Below, one piece after another: positions 21,190 through 31,003 of a stretch of 64,000 bases of DNA. The stretch lies in contig JAULSU010000007.1 in NCBI GenBank assembly GCA_030512335.1, forward strand, positions 124,001 through 188,000. Direction: 5' to 3'. The notes beneath the pieces were generated by a model. The model was not told the DNA's origin. It made no database searches and saw only the letters and a list, made by a program, of their open reading frames with translations. Each line of letters begins with the position of its first letter. Position 1 is the first letter of the stretch. Origin of the DNA: Immersiella caudata. Its lineage: Eukaryota; Ascomycota; Sordariomycetes; Sordariales; Lasiosphaeriaceae. Made by a program: the position numbers and the translations under genes.

Positions 21190-22536
21190 TCACTTTGCCA
21201 GACCTCGCGTCGCTTGCCGAGAAGCACTAACGTCCTTCGCCATGACGGCATTGGCATCTTCAAGAGAATCCAGCGCGGCGTTCCTGCCTCGGACGAAGAT
21301 CTCCGCCTCGTAGTTGCCAATGCTTCCCCGAGATTCGTCCCTTCCTCCTTCACCCGCAAAATCTGTGCAAAAATGCCATCCACGTCAGTGAGCGCCTGGC
21401 TGAGGCCTTGGCCACGATCTTTGGCTTTCGCTAGCAGCATGCCCTCCAATCCGTAGGTTCTCAACGTACTTGGCAGCATGCAATGCGCCGCGTCCCCGAC
21501 CAGCGTCACTCCCCCGCCTCGGTTGTCCCAGGAGACTGTGGGCCAGTACTGCAGCTGGCGCATGAACACCGGACTCGATTCTTCGGCCATGCAATGCACA
21601 GCAGAGTAGAAGGGCTCGCAGAAGGACTCCCGCGACATCGCCGCCTTCATCCTCGCGATCGCGTCAAATCCTTGGCAGCTCACGCCTTCGCCCTTCCAGA
21701 TGCGGACGACCTAGAAATTGCATGTCGATGAATCCTCAGCGTTCTCGAAGCTTGACACTGTGCGCAGTACGTTGGAACCCCTCCTTGCCTCAGAGACATC
21801 TCCGGCAAAAGGGCACCTACCTGCGACCACAATTTTCCCGCTCGGTTCAGTGCTCACAGAGCAGATTTCGTTCAGCACTAACATTGCCCTCGCTTGCTCA
21901 GCGCTGTACCTGATGATGCCTGAGCCGATGGTCTAGTCCGATGCGATCGACCGCCCTGCGCCCTCCCCGACAAGCCATTGACGGATTCTCGACGACGAGC
22001 TATCCGAGCCGATAACCATGTGCGTCTCCGCAAACACGCCGTTATCGAGTACTAGCGACACGGGCCCGCTCTCCCCAACACGCAGATCCAACACTCTGGT
22101 ACCTCATTTGATGCTAGCCCTTTGGAACACCTCACGCAGCCTACGCTTCGACATGCAGCGAAAGGGGGCTGTCATCCGCAGCGTAACGTCTCCGGTGGTG
22201 CTGCTGTAGAAGAGCAGAGACTCAGATTCATCGCTGTACAGATACAGAAGGTTGGCATGCGCAGAGGGCAAGTCGGCCAGACATCGGTAGGAAGCATGTT
22301 CCGGAGCGTTGGCAGGGCCCAGTGCAGGATCAAGTTCCACTCCCATGCTCTCTCTCCGACGTAGCGCCCTTTCTCGTACATAGTGACTTGGAAGCCGTGC
22401 TAGCTAGGTCAGATGGGGAATCAAGCTGCGAGCAACGGCGAAATACCTTCTGCAGCCCTTGCGCAAGGACCAGACCGCAAACACCGGCTCCAACGATTGC
22501 AATTCGCGGCAGCGGCTCTCCTCGGCGGTCAGACAT
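21190..22536 (-). pseudogene. FAD-dependent monooxygenase, inactivated
   Basis: Starts MSDRRGEPLPRIAIVGAG (FAD-binding G-x-G-x2-G, residues about 10-25). A GTATTT..TAG intron follows, then GFQVTMYEKGRYVG. Later pieces read WDNRGGGVTLVGDAAH (the second FAD motif) and, across a 54-nt intron, NRGQGL. The C-terminus reads NYEAEIFVRG up to a stop at 21190. Damage: frameshift near 22262, TGA at 22104-22106, TAG at 21933-21935, TAG at 21711-21713 and frameshift near 21310. Intact relatives hydroxylate or epoxidise aromatic or meroterpenoid intermediates in fungal secondary metabolism. The loss looks fairly recent because motifs are still clear. Confidence 0.75.
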
Positions 22537-24106
22537 GTCTTCAAAGTGTCGCTTCAGGCTCTCTCCTCGTTGATAACTTGTCACAAACAGAAGAGGGCGA
22601 GGTGTGGTCGAAAGTTCATGATGTGCGCGCTTTGCCGTCCGCACCTCTCGGGGTTTGCCGTTTTGGGCTTTTGGTGCATGAGGCTCAACTCCAATCAACG
22701 TCGAGGATGGGGACGCCGTGCATGGTCTCGACGCCTCCTCGTGCAAAATCGGAAAGCCACTCCGACGGAGGGTTCACCAACGAGTTAGGAAATACACCCC
22801 GGGACGTTCACAATGCACAATGTGGTTGCTGGCGGCTGGGCAAGCAGATCGTCCTGGAATGGCTCTCTGAGCTCTCAAATCACGCTTTGCGTTGCTCATC
22901 AACCGCCCAGTCAGTGGGCGAGTCAAGGTGGTGCCCGCTTCAGTTGTTTCCTCGATCTCAGTTAGTTTCTTCGCCTCTGCTGTTCACAATAGCATTGTGC
23001 CATCGGGACAAGGGCTGCGCCCGCGGCCAGTCATGGTTGCAGCGGCGCAACCAAGAAGGGTTCCAATACAAAAGAAGTTGCTGACCTGTCGTTCCATGAG
23101 TTGGGGCTGCATGGTCACTTCAAGGACAAACATCGGTTGGGCCGGCCAAGCCCAACGCCACGGTGTTTTCGCACTGTGGGAGACGCACGAAATCGCAAGC
23201 CGGACCCAACGGTCGGGTTCAATCAGCCTGGGCAAGATCGAAGACATTTTGAAATCTTCAAAAAGTTACGTCTCTTCCATTGGCTCCGGGGTTGCTCCTC
23301 GCAACTTCATGTCGCGATCGTAGCTCACCACCCGCCACGGCGGTTCGGAGCGCGAATCATGACACCAGGGATTTCGAGAGAGTCGGCCAGTCTAGGACGC
23401 CCGCTAATTGATAACGGACCAGGAATGCGCCTGGAGTCACTGTTCTCGCTGACCAGAGTTTCACCAACAATGGTGCCACGACATCAGTCGCCCTTATCGC
23501 TTCGTGAAATTTGGCAATTCTGCACGAACGGCACCCCCCTGTCTCGCCCACACATGAATCACGAACGGCGCGCGCTGCCGGTGTCGGGCAAGAACCCGTT
23601 GGTCACTTACATGATGCAGCCCCGAGAGAGAGAGAGACAGGGCAAGAGCTCCCACGTGATGCCTGGATCGCAAAAGGACCACACTGTCCTGCCGTCAACG
23701 GGCGATTGATGCCGGCCAAGCCCCCTGACAGCTAGTGGGTTTAGAAAATCTCTGCTCGAGATTGGACACCATCACCTCTGCAAGGTGCTGGACAAGGGCA
23801 AACGAGGGGATGTGAGCCGACTGGCCTCATTCCTTCCCATTTGAATCTAGTAAGCCGCACTGACCGGGCGCCATGCTGGGATCATCGCCACCGGGAAGCG
23901 CACTGATTGGCGCCTTGGGTCCGACCAAGATGCATGGCGCTGCAGGGGATTTGAGGGATTCCATGTGGGGTTGGTTCCAGCGGTGCCAGCCCACCCGAAG
24001 AGGTGTGAGCCCGCATCCCGCAAATCCCACAAAGTCTCCCACCTTTCCCGACAGTTTGGTTCTCGGTGCCGGCAGTGGGACGCAGCTATCCATCATCACC
24101 ACATTT
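22537..24106. other. Unresolved region between FAD relic and methyltransferase
   Basis: Minus-strand frames 22984-23247 (WVRLAISCVSH, TPWRWAWPAQP) and 23357-23551 have non-random composition and could be exons of one decayed gene, but no family is recognised and stops intervene. Plus-strand frames overlap them. Left unnamed. Confidence 0.3.
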
Positions 24107-25618
24107 ATGAAAATGGCCTTCACAGAGTGCGACGACGCGGGAATCCTCCCAGCGGACCACTGGGCCGCACAGGTAAGCATTCCCTTTTGCTCCTGGTTCA
24201 AGTACCTTCATGTTCGGGTCCTTGCGCAAATCCCACTCGCGTGCCGTCGTCGCTCACCGCCACCGCCTCTCCCCCCCCCCCCCCCCCACAGCTCGAGCTC
24301 TCCGTAGACAAGAACCTCTCCGACAGTGACAAGGAGTCGACGATATCCTTGTATCCTAGTATCTTCAAGTACAGGACGATACATGGCCGAACTTATCATC
24401 CCGAGACGACAGACGCGCAGTACTGGTGAGCTCTTCTCTTCGTTCCCCCGTCCCGGTCACCGACGGCTTACCTTTTCCAGGGCGGCCAATGACAAAGCAC
24501 AGCGCGAGTCGATGGACCTCAAGTAAGTGGATGACCACGCCCTGGAAGGACTGGATCAAGACGCTGACATCTCAGCCATCACTGCTTCACGCTAGGGCTC
24601 GGCGGCAAGCTCTACGTCGCGCCATTGGAACAGGACACGTGCAGGACAGCGCTTGACATCGGGGCAGGGACAGGTGAGCCACCAGAATCCACCAGTTCCG
24701 CAGGCGCTGCTAACCACAATCTCGATAGGAATATGGGCGATGTAGGTTTCCGGACTCGAAATTGCCCCATTGCTCGCCCAACTGACAACTGCAGTGACTT
24801 CGCCGAAGAGTTCAAAGGGGCCGTCGTCGTGGCGACAGACATCACACCTGTCTCTCCATCATACGTACCGCCAAATCTGACCTTGTAATGCCATCCCAAT
24901 CCAGCAAGTACCACCTCAAGCTGACGTTGAGCAGCGAGATCGAAGACTGCAACAAGGAGTGGGTCTTTCCCGACGACCACTTTGACTACATCCACGTGCG
25001 TTGGATGATTGGTAGCATATCGGACTGGGAGCGACTCTTTAGGCGGGCCTATTCGCATATGCGGCCTGGCGGGTGGCTGGAGACTCACGAAGCGTCTGCT
25101 TTTGTTGAGAGTGATGATGGGACGGTCCCGGAGACATCGGCTTGTGAGTTGTGACCCAGATTGGGCTTGTTTGCTGGCTTACTCACTGCGTGATGATACA
25201 GTAGGGCAATGGGGCAAGATCTTTGCCGAGGGCGGCAGAAAAGTGGGAATGACATTCAGCGTGTACGAGGACGACATACAAAGAAAGGGGATGGAAGCTG
25301 CCGGGTTTACGGATATCGAGGTCAAGGAGTTCAAGGTGAGCCACCATGTCAGCAACGAGATGACTGGATGCTGACAACTTGCAGATGCCCATTGGAAGCT
25401 GGCCCGACGATCCAAAGATGAAAGAGCAAGGAACTTTCACGCAGGCGGCTCTGGAGCAGGACGTCGAGGGGTACATTCTCTTCATCACCAACGCGCTGGG
25501 ATGGACGAGGAAGCAAGTCTTGACGTGGATAAAGACTCTCAAGAGGGAGATGCGGTCGAAGAAGCATCATGCGTACTATCGGCAGAGGATCGTTATTGGA
25601 CGAAAGCCCGAGGCATGA
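24107..25618 (+). CDS. LaeA-like SAM-dependent methyltransferase
   Basis: Nine exons: 24107-24172, 24292-24425, 24481-24522, 24576-24673, 24729-24741, 24795-24884, 24935-25143, 25202-25335 and 25385-25618, giving 339 residues. Frames join exactly at every border. Motifs: the family leader YHPETTDAQYW, GKLYVAPLE, the SAM-binding LDIGAGTGIWAIDFAE, ATDITPV, PPNLTFEIEDCNKEW, FDYIHVR and PGGWLETHE. Exon 5 is only 13 nt and lies inside the SAM motif. Intron 1 carries a C17 tract just before its acceptor. LaeA-type proteins include the global regulator of secondary metabolism, but most genomes have dozens of paralogues; no nuclear role can be read here. The start could instead be the ATG at 24113. 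Confidence 0.9.
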
Positions 25619-25855
25619 CTGGAGAGGTGTATCTGGTTTAATGTTTCTTATTGCTTGCAAATGTCAGTTGGGATGGTGTTGAGGTTGCATAGCCATGGTA
25701 AAACGGGGATGAACATACAAGAGGTTAATGACAGTGGATTTGCTTTTACGCGGATGTTTTATTTTTGTTTCCAGTCTCCCCCCCCAAGACTCAAGCCGGG
25801 AAGAGAGCCCCTCCGCCGCTTCCGTCCTATCCTGCCAGGCTTACTTCCCTCGCCC

Positions 25856-27802
25856 TCAATACACATAGATAAAGTCCTCGTTCTTCAAATCCGTCATATC
25901 CTGCATCGCGTTGTCCTCCTCCAGCGTCCTCCTCACCTTTGCACCCCCTTCTCCGTCCTCAATCTCCACGGCTTTCCCACTCTCCATCTGCCCCTTTCCC
26001 ATCATCGACTCATCCACCAGCACTGCATTCTTGCCCAGCTCCTCTCTGCGCTTGGCATGCTGCCGGTTCAAGAACATCAGGTAGAACGGGATCAGCCTTA
26101 TCACTGTCAGCAACCTCGCCCCTATCCGCTCCAGCCCAAGGAAAAGAGAAGGAAAACGTACGCAGAAACACCCCCCACAGTCAAAAACATGATCAAATCC
26201 GCAATCAGACCGGATCGATACAGCGGGGCGTCATCGGTGGAGAAGAGGAGGGGCCCGATGACGTTGCCGGTGCACATGCCTACAAAGACGACGGCAGAAG
26301 TGCATTTCTTTTTGGTGTCGCCGGCTGTGTTTTGGGCTTGCCAGGCGTAGATTAGGGGGGTGATTGCTGCTAGGCAGGAGACCTGTTTGATGATGTGTTA
26401 GAGGGGGTGGGGGGTGAGGGTGGGGTCAGGTGGCCAGGGGTGGAGCAAAAGGGTGGTGGTTAGGGGGTTTGTCTTACAAGGTAGTACCCAAAGAGAAGAG
26501 CGCCTTTGTGTCTCCGGGGGACGGTGAGCATGAGGATGGTTCCGATGGAAGGGAGGATGCTGACACCGGCGATGACGAGGCCTTTTCGTTGGAAACGCGT
26601 GGCAAGCCAACCGGAGCCAATGATGACGAGGACTTGGATGACACCGAACGGGATGTTGAAGAGGATGGCTTCGAAGTTGGTGTAGCCAAAATCTCGGACG
26701 ATGAGGCTGCCGAACGTGGAGATGCCTCCGCTGGCGATTCTGAGGTGTCAATTAGTATCGTAGCACGCGTCATGGTCATGGGATCGAGGCCTCGGAAGAC
26801 GTACGAGATGGCCACAATAGCCACGAACCAACACCACGTCTTGAGATCCAACATCGACTCCCGGAAGTGATCCCACCGCCACTCCCTCGAAGCAACACCC
26901 ATCTGGTTCGCTCGCAGTCTCTCCACCGCAATCACCTTCTCCCGCTCCGTCAGGTACTTCGCTTCCATGGGTGAATCAGGCATATAGATCAAGACAATGA
27001 CCGCATACACAACCGTCAGCAGCCCACAAAACAAAAAGATGATCTGGTACTTGAACATCTTATCACTCTCAATATGCCCCAGCCCATACGTGAACAGACT
27101 CCCAACAATGGCCGTCACGCCGTTCATTGCATTCCAGTAACTCGTACGCAGCGTCTGCTCACCACGACGCCACCACATCTGCGTCACGGCCACGCAGCTA
27201 GGCGCAATCATGGCCTCGAAAGCGCCGAGCATGAAACGAAGGCCAAGGAGGGAAGAGAAGTTGGTGCATGCTGACATGATGGCGAGGGAGGAACCCCAAA
27301 GGAAGATGGCGGCGGCGATGACCTTTCCGGTGGGTAACTTGACGAGGATGAAGGCGGCAAGGGGTTGCATGACCAGCTGGGCGAGGTAGAGGATGGAGCC
27401 GAGCCAGGAGTATTCTTTTCCGACGAGTTTGGCGTCTTGGCTGATGCCGAAGATGGAAACGTAGCTGCCCGTTACACTGAGCATCCGACCTGGTAAAAAG
27501 GGTTTGGGGAGGGGGGAGGGGGGGGGGGGGGGAGGGACAAACCTGAGAGAGCTCTTGTCGAGTTGCTGGAAAAAGTAGGCGCCGAGCAGAAGGACGAGAA
27601 CGCGTAGATCGATGCGTCGTACCACAGCTTTCTCCTCTTCGTAGGTGAAGGAGACGCCTTCGGCGCTGTGGCTCACGAGAAAGTCGGTAGCTTTGTCGCG
27701 CATCGTGTTGGCCGGAGCTGCGTGGGGTTCAGGGGCTGGCGTGATCTCGTCTGCGCTAGCAACGGGCTTGTCGCCGGCCTCCTTTGAAGCTGGAGTCGAC
27801 AT
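25856..27802 (-). CDS. MFS transporter, anion:cation symporter (Dal5-like) type
   Basis: Exons 27802-27543, 27476-26805, 26739-26478, 26382-26162 and 26114-25856 give 557 residues. Twelve membrane segments are apparent. Family signs are FFQQLDKSSLS, SWLGSILYLAQL, the LGLRFMLGAFEAMIAPS stretch and IASGGISTFG with FNIPFG. Such proteins import allantoate, nicotinate, small organic acids or other anionic nutrients at the plasma membrane. The cytosolic C-terminal tail is acidic and ends FIYVY. Intron 1 holds a pyrimidine-rich run (G15 on the plus strand). It is divergent from the oxidoreductase at 28385, and the two may share a promoter and a substrate. Confidence 0.9.
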
Positions 27803-28384
27803 ATTGACGGTGACCGAAGTGTATCAGGGATCACTCCGTTGTCTTTTTCGAGGTCAGAATAAGGAGAAAAAGTGGTGTCACCTTCTCTCCACCTGGGGAT
27901 GGAAACCCTCCGCGCCATCGTTTATTCTCCGCCCTGTTCCCCATGGCATGCAGTTTCGGGGTGTATTGGGACCGAGCCTACGGTACTGGAACATCATAGC
28001 CGGGAATTAACGCTGGCATATCCCCGGAGGCAGGTCTCAAAGCCGGTCAGCGGCAAGGAAAGCGCACACGCCCGTGCAACACTGCCGATCAAAACAAGTA
28101 GCCCCCTGATGGTGACACGATATGATTGGGGGAGAAATTCAGCCTGTTTGGGAAAGAGTTGGGGAAGTCGTGCTCGCGCTTCCACTGGACCGGTGGAGGG
28201 CGGCTTATTCTTCAGCCGAGCTTGCTGCTCGGGCTCCGGGGTAGATGCCGCCGAGATGCAGTACTTTCTCGAAGCTCGAAAGTTAGGCATCATGGTCGAG
28301 ATCTCACCCAACGCCAAAACGGAAAAGGAAAAAAAAAAAAAAAAAACCGTTGGTCTCAAGGGTTCCTAAGAAACTGTCAGTACA
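27803..28384. promoter_or_regulatory. Shared divergent promoter region
   Basis: 582 bp between the starts of the MFS gene (minus) and the oxidoreductase (plus). A poly(A) tract of 18 (28329-28346) lies 39 bp before the oxidoreductase ATG, a nucleosome-disfavouring element often found in fungal promoters. Several GC-rich sites (such as CCGGTGGAGGGCGG near 28190) are present but no factor can be assigned. Confidence 0.5.
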
Positions 28385-29719
28385 ATGAGCACCGCAGAAA
28401 CCTCCCCCGCGACCCGCGCCAAGAAGCGATACGCCATCGTCGGAGCCGGCGGCCGCTCCTACTTCTTCTACAGCGCCATCGCAACCACATACAACACCAC
28501 CTCGTGCATCGTCGGCCTCTGCGACACCAACCAAACCCGCCTCAACTACGCCAACACCAACCTCGAGAAACTCGGCCACCCCCAAGTCCCCACCTTCCTC
28601 GCCGCCGACTTCGACTCCATGATCGCCACCACCAAACCCGACGAAGTAATCATCACCACCATCGACCGCACCCACCATCTCTACATCCTCCGCGCCCTCC
28701 AACTCGGCTGCAACGTCATCACCGAAAAGCCCATGACCATCGACGCCCCCCGCTGCGCCGCCATCCTCTCCGCCGCTGCCTCGCATCCCAACAACACCAT
28801 CCGCGTATCCTTCAACTACCGCTACGCCCCGCACAACACCAAGATCTTTTCTCTCTTACGATCCAACGCTATCGGCACGGTGACGTCAATCCACTTTGAA
28901 TGGCTTCTCAACACCTCCCACGGCGCGGATTACTTCCGGCGTTGGCACCGCGATAAGCGCAACAGCGGCGGTTTGCTAGTGCACAAATCAACACACCATT
29001 TTGATCTGGTGAATTTCTGGTTGCAATCTAGACCGCTGTCGGTTTATGCACAGGGAGATTTGAAGTTTTATGGGCGGGAGAACGCTGAGAAGAGGGGGGT
29101 TACTGAGTTTTATACGCGGTCGCACGGGAGTGAAGTCGCGAAGGCGGATCCGTTCTCGCTGGATCTGGAATCGGTGGATACGCTAAAAGCGCTATATCTT
29201 GATGCGGAGCATGAAGATGCGTATATACGCGATCAGAGTGTGTTTAGCGATGGGATAAGTATCGAGGATACGATGAACGTGCTCGTGCGGTATCGAAATG
29301 GTGTGGTCATGACCTACTCGCTTACCGCGTACGCGCCGTGGGAAGGGTTCCGGGTGAATTTTAATGGCACCGGTGGGAGGATTGAGATGGAGGTGGTGGA
29401 GAATAGTTATGTGAATTCGGGAGGGGATCAGTCGCTGGAGGGATCGCTGGAGAGGAGTTCGATATGGTTGAGGAGGCTGTTTGAGAAGCCGGTGGAGGTG
29501 GAGATTGAGGAGGCGGAGGGGGCGCATGGGGGTGGGGATGGGGTGTTGTTGAGGGATTTGTTCGGGGAGAAAGGGGAGGGGGAGGGAGAGGATGAGTATA
29601 GGAGGAGGGCTAGTGAGGTGGATGGGGCGGTTTCGATTTTGACGGGGATTGCGGCGAATAAGTCGATGGAGAAGGGGGAGGTGGTTTGGGTGGATGATGT
29701 TTTGAGGGTTCCCGAGTGA
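28385..29719 (+). CDS. GFO/IDH/MocA-family NAD(P)-dependent oxidoreductase
   Basis: 444 residues in one exon. The N-terminal Rossmann fold has YAIVGAGGRSYFF (dinucleotide loop), then VGLCDTN. The family lysine lies in VITEKPM near residue 120. Next comes FNYRYAP, then the substrate domain with GGLLVHKSTHHFDL and histidines suited to sugar or cyclitol dehydrogenation. Members oxidise or reduce sugars, inositols or their acids in the cytosol. A charged E/G-rich insert (about 385-410) is unusual. Pairing with a Dal5-like transporter suggests an uptake-plus-first-step catabolic unit, but the substrate is unknown. Codon use shifts from very C-rich to G-rich along the gene. Confidence 0.88.
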   Translation: MSTAETSPATRAKKRYAIVGAGGRSYFFYSAIATTYNTTSCIVGLCDTNQTRLNYANTNLEKLGHPQVPTFLAADFDSMIATTKPDEVIITTIDRTHHLYILRALQLGCNVITEKPMTIDAPRCAAILSAAASHPNNTIRVSFNYRYAPHNTKIFSLLRSNAIGTVTSIHFEWLLNTSHGADYFRRWHRDKRNSGGLLVHKSTHHFDLVNFWLQSRPLSVYAQGDLKFYGRENAEKRGVTEFYTRSHGSEVAKADPFSLDLESVDTLKALYLDAEHEDAYIRDQSVFSDGISIEDTMNVLVRYRNGVVMTYSLTAYAPWEGFRVNFNGTGGRIEMEVVENSYVNSGGDQSLEGSLERSSIWLRRLFEKPVEVEIEEAEGAHGGGDGVLLRDLFGEKGEGEGEDEYRRRASEVDGAVSILTGIAANKSMEKGEVVWVDDVLRVPE

Positions 29720-30218
29720 TTGGATCAGTTGTCTTGGAAATGGAATCAGGAAAGCCATTGCCGTAGCGGCCGTCCTGAATTTCACTATTTGGTGACGGCC
29801 CCCTTTTTGACCAAGGGGCTTCCTCGTATTTCTTTCTTGACAGGTCTTGTTGCTGCTTTCCGAGTCTCCCTACTGACAATTGAACCCCAGTCGAAGCCCT
29901 CTTGCAGGTGGCCCTCCGCATTGGGTCACCCGCCCTCGCCAACATTCCATCGGCTAAATTCCCGACAGTGACACGAGTACAGCAAGGATGTAGCGAATGA
30001 TGTCAGCGTGGCGAAGCGCTACAGGGCGATTTTACTGCTCGCATTGTGCGGAATCTCGCTGTCACCGAGCTGAAAACAATCCCGATTGTTGGTTTCCACC
30101 CGCTTGTCGAAGACGTCGCTTGTTGATAAAGAGACAATAAAGTGAAGTTCCAACAGCCATCACAACATCCAACTTCCGCTTTGCCCCCTTTCACCATTTA
30201 CCACGTCGCCATCCAGCA
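29720..30218. other. Intergenic, nothing recognised
   Basis: Between tandem plus-strand genes; contains probable promoter of the secreted protein at 30219. Confidence 0.6.
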
Positions 30219-30937
30219 ATGAAGCCCCTTACCCCCCTCTTTCTCGTCGCTCCCCTTCTCCACGCCCAGCTGCTCCCTCGTTCCATCCCCACACCTTGCA
30301 TCCCATCCTCACCCCCTTTCCTCAACCCCGTCTACGCTCTCTCTAATTGGACCCTTACCCACACTTACGAAAACAAAACCTCCTCATTCCCCGCCACCAT
30401 CTTCCTCTCAGCCACCCTCTCCGACACCGCAAACAACTACTCCCTGCTCTGCGCCGCTGAGCATCACATGGCCACCGGCGGGAATGTCGAGGGCGTATTC
30501 GCATCTTGCGTTCCAGCTATTGGAGTACCCCCTGGGAATGTCGACGGGAGACCTCGCAGAGCGGAGTTGGTGATAATGGATACCGAGTTCCTCCCAAGCT
30601 CGAGATCCGATGTGGAGGAGTTGTTCTCGGTGAGCGCGCAGCAGGTATGGTTTTGTGGTCCCAAGGCGGAGGATGGGAAGGGGTGGTTGTAAGTTTTCTC
30701 CGTTGGTGATTTGCAAAATGACGAATGGGGATTGGCTTGGGGCTGATGTGTCGCAGCAACGTGTATCAGGCGCAAGCGTATTTTGAGACGAATATGACTT
30801 GCTCACAAAGGGCCGGCGGTGTTGGAGAGGTGATTCAGTGTTCTGTGGCCGGCTTGGCAGGGAGGACGGCAAGATTGACGGTGACAGAGAGGCCGAACGA
30901 CTTTCCCCAGCCTGTGAGGGGGCCCTTGCCCGTGTGA
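30219..30937 (+). CDS. Secreted protein of unknown function
   Basis: Exons 30219-30688 and 30757-30937 (68-nt intron, GTAAGT to TCGCAG) give 216 residues. A classic signal peptide, MKPLTPLFLVAPLLHA, precedes LLPRSIP. The mature protein has NWTLTHTYENKT (possible N-glycosylation), several scattered cysteines (including LLCAAEHH and NMTCSQ) and no recognised domain. Probably an extracellular or cell-wall protein, possibly effector-like. It converges on the HET gene at 31004-33568, whose 3' end is only 66 bp away. Confidence 0.7.
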
Positions 30938-31003
30938 GCAGTGGGCTGAACGAGAAGAGGTGTCTCTCTTGAGTTAAGTGGCGTGTTCTGCGGTCTCAGG
31001 CAT

